From Ceratopteris richardii (Eukaryota > Streptophyta > Polypodiopsida > Polypodiales > Pteridaceae): a stretch of DNA of 64,000 nt. This document shows positions 37,400-49,888 of the stretch, in pieces. Under the pieces are notes generated by a model. It made no database searches, was not told the origin of the DNA, and was given only the letters and a program-made list of their open reading frames with translations. The stretch covers positions 138,788,669 to 138,852,668 of the forward strand of contig CM035412.1 in assembly GCA_020310875.1 (NCBI GenBank), given 5' to 3'. The position numbers and the translations under genes were made by a program. Each line of letters starts with the position of its first letter. Position 1 is the first letter of the stretch.

Positions 37400-38808
37400 T
37401 TATGAGTACAATCGTATAAATGTTATATGGTACTCTGCATGGCCTAGAAAACTTTGCACTTCCTTAGGAGTCTGTGGAATGGGCATGAAAAAAATGGAAG
37501 CTACTTTAGTCGGACCAATAGTTATCCCTTTGGTTGAAAGTATGTGGCCAAGAATAGTACCTTTGGTGACCAAAAATTGACAATTAGCAAGGCTCAACTT
37601 CAAACCTATCTTGAGACAATCCTCAAAGATTCCCTTCAAATTTTCCAAATGCTGATCGTGGGCCCAATACTCTTCTGTATGTACCTAAGAATACTCAAAA
37701 GTCATCCATGAAAATGCAGAGAAATGTCATTAACCATTTACCCAGTATTAGATACATTGTTCTATTACATGAAGCAAGTGCATTTTTAAGACCAAAAGCC
37801 ATGCATGTATAGACATAAGTGCCCCATGGAGTAACAAAGGCCATTTTGTCTCTATCTTCAAGGTGAAAAAGAATTTGATGATGATTGTAACCACTGAATC
37901 CATCAACAAAACTATACAAAGAGTGTCCGATTACTTCTACTACTTGCTCTATGAAGGGTTGAGGGAAAACATCTTGAACAGTCACTTTATTCAAATTGCA
38001 AAAATCAACACATACTCTTATTTTACTACTATTTTTCTTAGGGACAGTTACCATAGATAAAAGCCACCTTAAGTGCTCTACAGGAACAATAAAACCTATC
38101 TCCTCTAATTTTATTTATTTCCACCTTGACTACCTCTGCATATTTTGGATTGATTCCATATGGCCTACTTCTTATAGGTGTAGCCCCCTCTTCTAAGGGT
38201 ATCCAATGTAATCCAAGCTCCTATCGAATACTTGATAGATCCTTCTAGGACCATGCAAAAGAATTTTTATAGGTATAAAGAAGAGAGGTTACCTTCTATA
38301 ATAAGAATGGGTAGTGCCACAACCATGTCGCTAGGTGGACTACTTGCGGGTTTTCTTCATCTCCGAGGTTCACTTCTCAAACAAGCAATTCAAGGGTAGC
38401 TTCATGAAAAATCATCAACATTGTGAGTAGGGGTAGAATTGAGCTTATGCTCCATCATGTGTTCCTTGGTCCACCCATCTAGAATATCTAGAAACCGGAT
38501 TTCTTCTTTACTCCCAGGGTCAAAATTAACCTTTTGAGGTGCCTGCATGGTTTTGGCACCTTCTTGCCTACATCCATAAAATTGTCTGATTCTTCATGAT
38601 TACTTGTTTCCTCCTTTCATAACAGCGTAGTGAGTCATATTGGAAAAATTTGACCTCTTTGGCCAAGTGGCCCAATTGGAGGTTTCTGCCTTGTAGGAGG
38701 TGCCTGCAGAAAATGAGCTTGTCCACCTGCTCTTTCCCGCCTACTTTGTGATGGCCCTTCAAGATGTAGTTTTTGAACTCCATGAGAATCACCAAAAATC
38801 AAGCACAT
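37400..38808 (-). pseudogene. gypsy element 2 protease-RT linker and reverse transcriptase
   Basis: On the minus strand, RT begins near 38330 (IGAWITLDTLRRG, then NPKYAEVVKVEINKI) and is open over 37695-38054: MVTVPKKNSSKIRVCVDF, LYSFVDGFSGYNHHQI, EDRDKMAFVTPWGTYVY, ending FMDDF, the active-site box with Phe-Met replacing the first residues. The thumb/connection (37400-37648) has LANCQFLVTKGTILGHI and VQSFLGHAEYH. From 38560 to 38800 a K/R/G-rich linker (GDSHGVQKLHLEG) is seen. The element is cut at about 38808 by the LTR remnant of copia A copy 2, so gag and the 5' LTR are missing. Confidence 0.75.
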
Positions 38809-38943
38809 GAATGTATAAAGATAAGTAACTTTTTAGAGTTATAGGCACATATACGAGCCAGAGGAAAAAAATCTCCTAAAGAAGGAAAAGTGCCCCAGTG
38901 GTCCTAGTGTGTTCACACATATGACTACCAAAATATATCAACA
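38808..38943 (-). repeat. truncated 3' LTR of copia A copy 2 (antisense)
   Basis: About 136 bp on the minus strand match the first part of the family-A LTR (TGTTGATATATTTTGG onwards, with ACACACTAGGACCACTGGGG). Homology ends near 38808 where gypsy element 2 starts, so the LTR is cut. Confidence 0.85.
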
Positions 38944-40532
38944 AATCACCCTTCAAAGTGACAAGGAACTCACACTCATGTATAAGAAAGTGCCAAGTTA
39001 TGTGGTATCAATCCACAAAAGGAAGTAAGCCCAAAGTTTTGCAAAAAGCTGCAAAGTTCTCCCTAGGCAGAGCCTTTGCAAAAAGTTCTACAACTTTCTC
39101 CTATGTGGGCACGTATGCCAAATTGATCTCTCCAGTAGAGAATCTCTCCCTAACATAATGATAATACACCTCCATGTGCTTAGTGTGAGCATGGAACATA
39201 GGGTTCCTCACAACTTCCAATGTGCTCTAACTGTCAGTAAAGATGGTGGTGGTACAAGACTGGCCAACACCCAAATCAGCCATAAGGCATCTGAACCACA
39301 CACACTCAAAAGTTGCCGTGAAAGTTTCCCTATACTCATCCTCACAACTAGAAGCCACCATGGTAGGATGCTTCTTGCTCAGCCAAGATATGCATGAGCT
39401 ACCATGCATGAAGCAAAAACCATTGGTGGACACATGAGTGTCATAGAAACCAACCCAGTTAGAATCAGAAAAAGCATGTAAATCTAGCGGTAGTGATCTC
39501 CCCTTGGGATAAACAGAATCCAAGTAGATAGCTACCACTCAACTAGCGAAAGATGTGTTTGACTTCTTGCCAATGCTTGATGTCTGGGCAATGCATAACC
39601 CTTCTCATCTATGAGATAGCAAACTGAATATCTGGCTGAGTGATGCATAAGTAAATCAAGCATCCAACAACCTATTGATAGAGAATGGCATCAAATGCAT
39701 CTCCACATCATGAAGACTCAATCACAAACCTATTTCCATAGGAGTGGAAATAGTTTTGTAGTCTTCAAGGCCAAAGTGCTACAATAAAGTGTCAATATAT
39801 TTTGTTTGACACAAAGCTATTCCTCCATCAACTTGCATAAACTAAATTCGCAAATAATTATACAAATTCCCCAAATCTAACATCTCAAATGCGGCATGCA
39901 AATCAGCCTTAAAATTAGAAATATGCTTCTCATTGGGACGAGTGACCAGCATGTCATCAACATAGACAACAATGATCAAAAGCACATCATTTGCACGCTT
40001 AACATATAGGGTTCTTTTAGTTGCACTGTTCTCAAAAACATGTGCAATCATGTAGGCATGTATCTTTTCATACCAAGCACATGGTGCTTGCTTCAAACCA
40101 TATAATGCCTTTTCCAACCTATACGCTTTGTTTTCATGCCCTTTTTGCACAAAACCACGGGGTTGAAAAACATACACTTGTTCATGTAAGTCATCATTGA
40201 GAAGTGCAATTTTAATGTCCAACTGTGTACATTCCAACCATGATAAGTTGCACGTCCACAGATGCTACAAACAGTAGTCATTCGGCATGTAGGAGCAAAG
40301 GTCTCATCAAAATCAATAGCAGACATACAATAGTAATCTGATGCAAAAGAGGCAGTATGAGAGCCTGAAGGAGTACAATATGACAGAGGTGCATCTAATT
40401 GCTATCTCACAAAGACTCCATCAGCAATTTAGGCATAGTTTTTGCCTCCTATATATCAGAGCTCTCATCAACAAGTACATCATGTAAATATACATAAAAA
40501 ATGGGATGATCTGCATCACCATGTGGAACCTC
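38944..40532 (-). pseudogene. copia A copy 2: RNase H and RT (antisense, first part)
   Basis: Read on the minus strand from 40532: a pre-RT segment matching the YDDADHSISDADLHDAL region of copy 1, then RT with DFDETFAPTCRMTTVCSI, QLDIKIALLNDDLHEQVY, LYGLKQAPCAWYEKI, VVYVDDMLVTRPNEKHI and DLGNLYNYLRI. RNase H has FSDSNWVGFYDTHVSTNG, SSCEDEYRETFTATFE and IFTDS. Stops and frameshifts are common. The element is interrupted at 40532 by copia B and resumes near 44568, but about 450 bp present in copy 1 (integrase C terminus and linker) are missing at the interruption. Confidence 0.88.
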
Positions 40533-40556
40533 TTGAGATATCAAGCTCAACATGTG

Positions 40557-41040
40557 ATGGAAGTGTGCCTTCATGGTTTAGGAGCTACATATAAGCAGTT
40601 CAGAACTTCTATAGAGACTAGGGAAAATATTCCAAATTTTGTTGATCTAGTGTCCATGTTGATTATTGAAGAAAAGAATCTTGGTGAGGACTCAAACTCC
40701 CAAGGAAAACCTAATTCTAAGCAGATATTCTACTCTAGCAGAGGAAGAGGCTGAGGTACAGGTTTCAAAAGTGGAAGAGGAAATAGTAACCAAGACCAAG
40801 GTCAACACAAGAATCATGCCGGAGGTAGAGGATAATTTTTAGGTAGGGGGAGACAAAGAGGCCGCATAATTTTCAAAAGAAATGATTCAAGTAATGACAC
40901 TAAAGGATGTTAGAATTGTGGTAAACCTGGATACTTTGAACGTGATTATCAGTTGAAGTATCAAAATAATAGAAGGTAGCAAAACAACTATGCATCCACA
41001 AGTGCAGATGATTCTCAAAAATTGTTCATGGTCCAACATC
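40557..41040 (+). pseudogene. copia B gag, C-terminal part
   Basis: Reads EVCLHGLGATYKQFRTS, FVDLVSMLIIEEKNLGED, a Gly/Arg-rich stretch (SRGRG), and a degraded zinc knuckle near 40910 where the usual C-x2-C-x4-H-x4-C has a stop and Tyr replacing His and the last Cys (NCGKPGYFERDY). The N-terminal half of gag is absent because of the deletion at the left edge. Confidence 0.75.
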
Positions 41041-41094
41041 ATATGATGAATATGATGTTTATCGATGTTTCAAAATAAAAAATTAATGTCTAAT

Positions 41095-42300
41095 ATGTTG
41101 ATTCAGGTGCTTCAAATCACATGAGTATTCATGCAGAATGGTTTAGTAGTTTGCAAAAATTGCCAGTTCCCAGATATGTTGAAATAGGTGATGAAACATC
41201 ACACCCTATCAAGCATACAAGAAACATAGCATTGTCTATGGAGAATGAGAAGGTAAAGCATCTTGTTGATGTGCTACATGTTCCAAATATAATAAAGAAT
41301 CTGGTTTCTGTTGGACAAATGGTTGACCAGGGATTACAAGACAAGATCAATGCTGATGGGTTATATGTAGAAGAGTACAAACAAGATGGAAGATTGATTG
41401 CCAAAGGAAACAAACTAGGTAGGATGTTCACCCTAAATGTGAAAATTCATGAAATGAATGCAACCATTTTTGCAAAAGATGCAAGAGTTATTGTTGATAT
41501 AGAGATCTGGCATAAACGAATGGGACATGCAAATTTGTAGAGGCTGAAATTGATGCATTCAAAGGAGATTATCAATCGACTACCAAATTTCAAGGTTGCA
41601 GAGATGCAAAAGGTATGTGTAGCATGTCAATTTGGTAAACAGTCAAGAGCATCATTTTTGCATGACAAGCATGCTATTGAGAATGTGCTAGAAATAGTGC
41701 ATACAGATGTTTGGGGTCCTAGAGAGACCACATCTATGGGTGGTTGCAAGTTTTATGTTACTTTCATTGAGGATTATACACGAAAAGTATGGGTATATTT
41801 CATGAAAGAGAAGTGAGGTGTTCAATCACTTCCATAATTTTAAGGCTATGGTGGAAAAATAGAAGGGAAAATATATTCAAACATCAAGGTCTGATGGAGG
41901 AGGTGAATACATGTCAAATGAGTTCAGTAATTTTCTTAAAATTCATGGAATTCGACATCAATTTTCATGTAGGTACACACCACAACAGAATGGCGCTAAA
42001 TGCAAAAATAGACATATTGTAGAAATAGCAAGAGCCTTGACGGCTTATAAGAATGTGCCTCATTGTTATTGGGTAGAAGTTGTGTACATTGCTATATACA
42101 TCATGAATAGAACTCTGACTGCTACTGTACATCAAGTTACACCTGAAGGGAAGTTAATAGGTAAAAAACCGAACTTATCACATGTGAAAGGTTTTGGTTG
42201 TATTGCATATGTACATATTCGAGATGAGTTGAGGATGAAGCTTGATCCAAAAGTAAAAATGTATCTCCATCGGGTACTCCCTTGGGCAAAAGGGATATAA
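41095..42300 (+). pseudogene. copia B protease and integrase
   Basis: Protease DSGASNHMSIHAEWFSSL at about 41102 with intact DSGA, then VDVLHVPNIIKNLVSVGQM. Gag-pre-integrase has IWHKRMGHANL at about 41505, a stop, then VCVACQFGKQSRASFL completing the HHCC zinc site. The core reads IVHTDVWGPRETTSM (first D), a frameshifted SDGGGEYMS region near 41895 (second D), and YTPQQNGAKCKNRHI where the usual VAE-K-R is altered and the catalytic Glu lost. It ends VKGFGCIAYVHI near 42215. Confidence 0.8.
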
Positions 42301-42747
42301 ATGTTATAACCCACTCGCACGATAGGTGAAGGTAAGTAGAGATGTGGTGTTCGATGAAATGTCAAGCTTCTATGGAGATTCCAAAGATGGACTTAATATT
42401 GAACCAAATCACAAATAAAATGTTGAAAACTCAAGTGCATAATCTCAAGTTTTGAGTGGACCAGATGCATCACCAAGCAATAGTTCCAACTCAAATCCAT
42501 GGAGTGGAAGATTGTGTGGAAATTTTAGTCTAGCGAATTCATCAAATACATCCAAGAAAGGTAAAGAAAAGCTTTCTACTGGTAGTAAAACATCTAGAAG
42601 TTTTGAAGACATTGATGGAGATTCAAGCGGTTCAAAAAAGAGCCTTGATGAGGAACTTGGATTGCCCTCATGAAAACTTCAGGAGTAAGGAAGGCACATG
42701 CAGATGATACAAGGAGAAGTGATCCAAGAAAAAGAAGATAAGGAAGG

Positions 42748-44362
42748 ATGCAGAATTCAGTGCAACGATTGACATATGAAAGTTACATGGCTTGTCATTG
42801 TGTTTACATGACTAAGGGAATACGAGATGTTGAACCTCCTTGTTTTGAAGATGCAATTGGAAATGCAGATTGGAAAAAAGCTATGGATGAGGAGATTGCT
42901 GCACTTTATGGATACCATACATGCAAGCTAGTTCCATTTCCCCAAGGAAAGAAACCCATAGGTTGCAAGTGGATTTACAAGGTAAAGCACAATGTTGATG
43001 GTAGCATAAGCAGGTACAAAGCACAATTCGTAGCAAAAGGATATGCACAAACATATCACATTGATTATGAGGAAACATTCAGACTTGTAGCTAAAATGTC
43101 TATACCATCAGAACACTTGTTGCATTCGCCGCAACAAAAGGATGGACTTTGCATCAGATGGATGTGAAAAGTTCTTTCCTACATGGTGAGTTACAAGAAG
43201 AATACATGGACCAACCACAAGGATATGAAGATTCAAAGCACCAAGAATATGTTTCCAGGTTGCAAAAGGCTTTTTATGGACTTAAACAAGGCCCTCCTGC
43301 TTGGCATGCAAGAATTGATGACTACTTAACCACCATTGGATTTTCTATGTGTGATGTAGATCATTCATTATATGCAGGGAAGGTGATGATGGCATCACGA
43401 TTGTGGCTATTTATGTTGATGACTTGATTGTAGAAGGTGGCATTGAAGCAATCATTATAGAGGTAAAGCAACTCCTTATGCAGGAATTTGACATGAAATA
43501 TCTTGTACTGTACTATTTCTTGGGCATTGAGTCTATACCTACAAAAATAGGTATATAGATGTCATAAGGGCAATATGCCTTGAGTATACTACAAAAGTAT
43601 GGTATGGCTGATTGTAAGGAAATTATTCCATTAGATGAGAATTTGAAGTTGGATACTACATCATGTGAAGCATTGGAAAATGCTACTATGTATAGGAAAA
43701 TTGTGGGGAAGTTTGATATATCTCACAATTACAAGGCCTAATCTAAGCTACACAGTTAGACTTCAAAGTCAATTTATGTAGGTTCCAAGGAAGCCACATT
43801 TAGATGCTCTGAGGTGAAGTCTATGTTGAGTGCTACTTTGGATTATGCATTGTTTTATGAAGCTGGTGTAGATTTCCAGGTTCATGGATACACCAATGCA
43901 GATTGGGTTGGTAGTATTCCAGAGAAGATCTACTAGTGGCTTTCTATTCTCAATTGGGAGTGCAACTATTACATGGAGCAATAACAAGGAACCCACTATT
44001 GCTTTGTCAAGTACAATGGTTGAGTATAGAGGTGCCACAAATTCAGCATGTGAAGCATCATGGTTAGAGATGTTACTCTTTGATTTGGGTGTGGAAGTGC
44101 AAAAGCCGATCGTCATCTATTGTGATAATCTTAGCAACATTCAATTAGCACGAAATCCTATTTTTCATGCTAGAACAAATCATACAACGGTACATTATCA
44201 GTTCATCAAAGAGAAGGTATTAGCTAATGATATTGATCTTGTTTATGTGAGGAGATATGAGCAGGTTGCTAATATTTTTACTAAATTACTTGGACCAGAG
44301 AAGTTGAAGAAGTTCCGGAAGATGCTTGGATTAAAGGGCATGACATTGAGCTTGAGGGGGAG
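42748..44362 (+). pseudogene. copia B reverse transcriptase and RNase H
   Basis: RT opens ADWKKAMDEEIAALYGYHT near 42870, then KPIGCKWIYKVKHNVDGS, YKAQFVAKGYAQTYHIDYE, then in other frames HQMDVKSSFLHGELQEEY, AFYGLKQGPPAWHARID and a YVDDL region near 43415 in shifted frame. RNase H (about 43850-44330) gives GYTNADWVG, SSTMVEYRGATNSACEASW, IYCDNLSNIQLARNP and ANIFTKLLGPEKLKKF. Frameshifts near 43410 and 43900 and several stops kill it. It stops just before the polypurine tract. Confidence 0.8.
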
Positions 44363-44567
44363 TGTTGAGATATCAAGCTCAACATGTAATGATCCACGAT
44401 GACACGTATCACTTTTTCATTTCTTTGCATGTATAGAGGTCATGCTAGTATATGTCAGGGATACTCCACTGAGCTTTACTAGATTTATCTATCGAGAGTG
44501 ATGGCACATTTTTTTCTTGTGAGCTCACTCATTTGCGGACATTAGGATTTTCCTTATGTATTGTTAT
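44363..44567 (+). repeat. 3' LTR of copia B (possibly incomplete)
   Basis: Starts TGTTGAGATATC directly after the polypurine tract and has a terminal inverted TGTTGAG/CTCAACA. It runs about 205 bp before family-A integrase sequence resumes. No clear CA end is visible, so its 3' edge may be trimmed. Confidence 0.7.
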
Positions 44568-45432
44568 GAAACTATGTGATAAAGCCCAATTCTTGACCAT
44601 ACACCTCGCCATCTCCATGAATGACATGTTCTTCGTTCCAACAACTCCATTTTGTTGAGGTGTATGTTTCACTATACATTGATGGTTTATCCCACATTCA
44701 ACCAAAAATGCATTAAAATCAGAAGATATATATTCCCCCCCTCAATCTGAACGGAGGGTGCCCATTTTATATGCTCACATATTTTTAGCCAAAAACAAAA
44801 ACTATTTGAAGCACATAAACACTTTAGACTTTGCTTTCAATGGATATACCCATGCATGCCTAGAAAAATCATCAATGAAAGTCACAAAGTAAAGGTAGTT
44901 CCCAAAAGAAGGTGTTTGCATAGGACCACAAACCACTATGAACAAGCTGCAATTTTTTAGTAGCTCGTACTGAACCATCTTTTGGGAAGGAGGAACACTG
45001 CATTTTGCCTAAAATACATCCTTCACAGACATGTTTACCAGGTGCCTCAAGTTTGGGTAGAGAAGACACCATTTCAAATTTCTACAGGTGTTGCAAACTA
45101 GCAAAATTCAAATGAACAAAGTGTACATGCCAAAGCTTTGTATCTGACATAGCTTGAGAATCTTGAAGTGCACATGCTAAATCGTTCATAGATTTTGCAT
45201 AATATATGATCTTATATAGCCCATGACTTAAAATGTTAGAAGTGATAATGACATCACCATTTGACAGATCATGAATTGTAGGTCTGTCTTCAACAAATTT
45301 CACAACCAAGCTGATCTTGGCTAATGCTAAAATTGATAATAGATTTTTCTTGATCCTTGGCATAAATACGCATATGAAAAAGTAAAAGTACTACCATCAG
45401 CAGTAGTCAGAATGATCTTCCAAACTCCTATG
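44568..45432 (-). pseudogene. copia A copy 2: integrase and protease (antisense, second part)
   Basis: The minus strand resumes the family-A frame at the integrase PQQNGV block (near 44660), continues to MVSSLPKLEAPGKHVCEGCI with the CxxC of the zinc site (45072-44995), WHVHFVHLNFASLQ (near 45110), KISLVVKFVEDRPTIHDL (near 45300) and ends in the protease-proximal IILTTADGSTFTF-like segment at about 45432. Upstream gag, primer-binding site and 5' LTR are missing. Confidence 0.85.
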
Positions 45433-45639
45433 ATGCATGCATGTTGTTCTAAAGGTCAACTCATGGTTGGATGAAATAAATAATAAAGTCTACCCTTGGA
45501 ATCAAAGGATGCCTCAAGGAGCATGCTTCATGTTTGGATCCTAAAAGCCATTATACAAAATGGAAACAGTGGTAGTGTTTGGAATACATAACAAGAGGAA
45601 CAAATGAAATAGTATTCATTCATAGATAAAATAGAATTA

Positions 45640-46210
45640 TCTAGATCCATCGAAAAAATTTTGGAGGGTCTCTAACTTTCAAACTAATGGTTCTGCATGT
45701 TGTAACCCAATGGCCATTCATGTTACATGCCAATTGCTCTTTAGGTCTTCCACCTTGAATCGTAAATTTGCATTGGGATGCCTTTATGTGCATGTATGCC
45801 TCTACTTTGAGGAATACAAGGGTTAATACAAATTTCATTGTGCATTTCTTTTAATTTCAATTGTAATGCAAGATCAAATGGAATGACAAAAGTAAGTATT
45901 CCCAAAACCTATAATGAGAATGATGATACTTTTAAATGGTTTATCACTGTTTTCTAGTTTGATACTTTTAAATTCGTCATATAGTGATTAACACATGAAC
46001 TTCAATGGTAATAATTCCATGTTACCATCCATTGATCTATTCAATAGAAATGTGATTTTTTTGCTAGCATTGGTGCTACGATTGGATCTTATTTTTTTCC
46101 TCAACCTTTCATTTATTGGATCTCCTTTTTGTAATTCTTTTTTCATAAATCTAGTTGGTTTATTTATATGATATGCACTATTACTAGATCTATCTTGCAA
46201 GAAAATTATG
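45640..46210 (-). pseudogene. copia gag fragment, a further family (antisense)
   Basis: Minus-strand frames contain TNASKKITFLLNRSMDGNM and YDEFKSIKLENSDKPFKS, resembling the copia gag pattern KK-FLLN--MD...F-S----L-, followed by a half zinc knuckle, ACNMNGHWVTTC (C-x4-H-x4-C, the first C-x2 lost), near 45740. The frame has stops. Divergent from families A-D. The 200 bp below it (45433-45640) show nothing I recognise. Confidence 0.5.
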
Positions 46211-47300
46211 ATACTTTGATTTTCATCTCTTACTCAATTAGAAAATTACAAAAATTTCATGTTATCTCCATTTTTTAGCCTCTCACAACTTCTCATACTT
46301 ACTTTAGAATAATTAATCCTTATATCCACTATTTTTATAATCTACCTTTAAGACATATTCCTCTAGGAACGCAACAATAAGTCTAGCATAATATTGCTTT
46401 AAATATTTAAAAACAAAACGTACATCAAAAACTATTTATCTAAGCATTAAAATCTACTAAGATTTTTTACCTTTTGAGTTTTTGGCTTAAATAATTGTCA
46501 CTAGAAAAAGACATCTTCTAATAAAATTCCATAACTTGTTTCTTTAGACTTCTTCCTTCTTATATTATCTTACTAGAGATTCTATACTTGTTAATATTAA
46601 GACGCTTGGGAGTTTCATCATTAGAATCCATTCACAAATAATGTATAATTTTCCATAGCAATCATATATTTTTGTTCATGCTTTTCAAATAGAAACAATT
46701 ATGAAATACTTCTTCATGTAATGAATTTCATTTCTTGGATCAATATCAAATGTTTTTATTTAATTCCATGTACCATTATAAAATCTAATTGCAAAAATGG
46801 ACAAATAGTGCTAAGAGACATTATGACATATCCTTAATCACCATAATTTTTTGGTGAAGTATACTTTTTCTTCACAAATGTCCAAAGTAAAAAAGATATC
46901 ATTCCATTTTTTTGTCTAATTTATTTTCTAGAAAAGACTATAAATCGATATTTTAAATCATCCTTTCTTAAGTTTTCTTCTTCAACTATGCCATGTTCTG
47001 ATTTTGTCTTTAATCCAAAGAGTGCCAACATACATGATAAATTATATGATTCCAAGATATATATGAGTCAAATGCATGTTTAAAAATCTAGATAATGATT
47101 TAAGTGCATTAGAAAAAGGACTTGATAAGGAGTTTATCATAGATGATAACATGAAATCAGTAAAAAATTCAGAAAGGGCGCACACAGGTAGGAAACCATG
47201 AGTAATTATGGAGAAATTTTATCTTATGGTAGTACATCACTCCTCAATCTGATTATTTGACCAAGACAATATAGATTTCACACCTAATCATTTTGAGGAT
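46211..47300. other. AT-rich unassigned region
   Basis: Strongly AT-rich with no ORF above about 60 codons and no protein match I can see. It may be the unrecognisably decayed 5' part of the copia fragment that follows. Confidence 0.4.
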
Positions 47301-48720
47301 ATTCATGAAAATAAAAAATATAAAATCAATACATGGATGAGGAAATGGATACAGTTTATGAAAATGGAGTTTTTTTTCCTACTAATATCCTTTCCAAAAA
47401 GAAAGTGCTACATTAATAATAAGTCAATGTATAGTTAGACATCATGTACTTGGTTACATACATAAATACAAGATAAGATCAATGGTAATGAAGTACATAA
47501 ACATTTTATGGATTCTATTATGAGAAAACGTTGAGATATCTAGTCAAAATAGCCATATTCAAGAAATCCTAGCATTTTTCATTTCAAAAGGATGATTATT
47601 ACATATATGGATGTAAAAATTCTATTATTTCATAAATACTTTCAAATAGACACAAGGGTATTAAGATATTGGTCACCAATCCTATAAAATAAGGAGTTAT
47701 AGGTTTTGATAATATTTATGAAAAATACAAAAATATATCAATCCATGGGAGAAAAAAACGATTTCACTTTATGACATTTGGACTTTTGTATTCATAATGT
47801 GACCAAAAGAAATAAGTCCATGAGCTACATACGAGTTTATAAAGCCAAACATGATGAACAAAAGATAAGAACATACGAGATAAATTTAAAATGGGAAATT
47901 TTTTTGCACACTTCAGATTGTGGAAACATTCAATCATGTAGATAAAATGAATGTTATTTAAGATATCATAGCATCGTATATGTCGAAAATGGCACCAACA
48001 ACGTATGGATGTGGAGAATGCATTCTTATAAGGTCAAACCATAAGGCTATGAGGAAAAACATGCCAACTAGATTATGTATGGAAGTCTAAGAAAGTATTA
48101 TGCAAGGAAGAGAAATCACCTTATACATGGATTATGTATGGAAGTTTAAGAATAATAATATATAGGGAAGAGAAATCACCTCATACATGGCATGTAAGGA
48201 TTGATACATATGATGCATATCATTCATTACATGCACCAAAACAAGAAGGGATTTTCATTAAAGCCTCTTATGTTGATTTGTTTATTGTTGGGAATACTAA
48301 TGATGATAATATGCAAGTTGTCACCCTTTCCGATCAAGGATTTATTAATAAAGGCTTGCATGAGCTAGTTATGCAATTGGCACTAGCATATATCCACATA
48401 GAAAATGGTATATACTTGTCCAAGAGAGAGTATGCATTAGATTAGCTACAAAATTTGCATGCCCTTGGAAAAAAATAAAATATGGATGCTACTAAAGATG
48501 AACAATTGGAAAATGTTATGGCATAAGAGGGTTGTGAGAATTGTGATGTCTAAACAATCTTATGAGTAGATTTAAGCTACACAAATGGATTAGAGATTCA
48601 ACTTATGTGATTTCCGATGAAGTCACGCATGGATATGATTATTCATTGCATTACAAGTGCTATACTAAATTATGCACTCTTTCGTAAGTTCAATACGTAG
48701 CTTTAATAACGTGGATACAA
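47301..48720 (+). pseudogene. copia reverse transcriptase remnant, family E
   Basis: Heavily decayed plus-strand RT: an EEMDTVYENG-like segment near 47340 and YKAKHDEQKIRTYE near 47850 in one frame. The best preserved part, 48134-48445, has WHVRIDTYDAYHSLHA, SYVDLFIVGNTNDDNMQ (YVDD reduced to YVDL) and AYIHIENGIYLSKREYALD, followed by LQNLHAL and DEQLENVMA. The tail near 48600-48700 fits the start of RNase H, then homology stops. A near-duplicate of about 48 bp (gattatgtatggaagt...gaagagaaatcacc) occurs at 48070-48117 and 48129-48179. Confidence 0.65.
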
Positions 48721-49395
48721 TCATCTAAAGTGGTCTCAATGTGTCCCAAATAGGACATCAACCAATGTTTCATCTTCTCACTTTGAGAGAGATTTTATCA
48801 CATAGAGAAACTAAAAGAAACCTATTCTCTCTTTAATTAGAACAAAATCAAGTACGAGAGCGTTTCGATGGAAGCATGAGCAGTACATGACTAGAGATAC
48901 TTCGTGCAAATTTGGGGATACAAGTCCAAAAACAAAATTTCATTCATTGTGACGTCCTTTGTTATATAATTATAATGGAAAGAAACATCAATAAGAACTA
49001 GCCATGATTGAAACACCAGAAACACGCTTCTGTACTGCCATTCGCTGACAGTCAAAGATCTTATTGCCCGCACCAGAACTGTTATGAGGAAGAACCATGC
49101 TCCTCTCTCTGCATAAATTTAGCAGTGCAAGTAATCAGCACATTGTACGACTTCTATTAAGGTTTACAGAAGCTATCACTGGCAATAAGCAAGTTCCTGC
49201 AAGTATGTGTAGAACAAGATGCAAGGTTGATAAATTTATTCACGTATTTTGAAGGTTCTGCACAAGCTACAAAAGTGGTTGGCAAATACGTAAGCGTTGT
49301 TGAATTTATCTATTTGGTTTAAAATCTGCAACAAAATGTCAAAGCATCAATTAGTTTGAAATGTGACGGTTGTAACCAGCCGAATCACCATCCTG
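48721..49395 (-). other. 3' flank and probable 3' UTR of the minus-strand membrane-protein gene
   Basis: No ORF of note. On the minus strand an AATAAA lies at 49240-49235, about 160 nt beyond the stop codon, a plausible polyadenylation signal. The leftmost part (48721-48890) adjoins the copia remnant. Confidence 0.45.
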
Positions 49396-49888
49396 CTAAG
49401 CTTGCTTTGTTTTATCAACAGAGGTGGCTCCACGTTTGAGGAGTCCTTCCAGATTGAGCAATCCACCAATGGAACAGAAAAGTGCAAGGCTAAACATAGG
49501 CAAAGCAAATACATCACTCTCATTTCCACCTCTAGTAAAAATATACCATAGCAATGTCAACATCCCACACGCACTCAGCTGCATCAAGCCAAACATGGCA
49601 AAAGCTGCTCCAATCACACAGAGGTAACTACCTACAATTACTGCAGCTTTGCCTAAACTTCCCTCCTCTCTCATGTTAATGTCTTTTGTCATCTTCATGT
49701 CACTGAGCAGTGTCTCCCAACTTGGAAAAGCAAAAGGCTCGTTATCAGCTACAATCCTCTCCAGCTTCGAAAACATGGACCCTGGATAAAGTAGCCCTTT
49801 TGAAATGCTCTCGCCAGCACCCAGGGAGAGAAGATGTGCAGCCACAACTTCAACCGGACTAGCATTGGTCCTTTTATCACATGGAATA
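49396..49888 (-). CDS. unidentified membrane protein, last exon
   Basis: After an acceptor TCCTGCAG (minus strand, ending at 49889) about 164 codons stay open to the TAG/TGA-type stop at 49396-49398. The sequence starts IPCDKRTNASPVEVVAAHL, has an amphipathic region (MFSKLERIVADNEPFAFPS, WETLLSDMKMTKDINM), then two or three hydrophobic segments likely to span a membrane (AAVIVGSYLCVIGAAFAMF, LSACGMLTLLWYIFT, FALPMFSLALFCSIGGLL), and ends GATSVDKTKQA. The frame continues exactly from the upstream exon. Clean coding amid decayed transposons suggests a real host gene. I do not recognise the family. Confidence 0.7.

Larger units (their letters stand above)
40533..44567 (+). mobile_element. copia family B, internally deleted at its 5' end
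   Basis: A plus-strand copia inserted in copia A copy 2. It opens with the first roughly 24 bases of its own LTR (TTGAGATATCAAGCTCAACA) fused straight to mid-gag, so most of the 5' LTR, leader and gag N terminus are deleted. It continues through gag, protease, integrase, RT and RNase H to the polypurine tract TTGAGGGGGAG (44352-44362) and a 3' LTR starting at 44363. No target duplication can be recognised, and host sequence is lost at the site. Confidence 0.85.
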
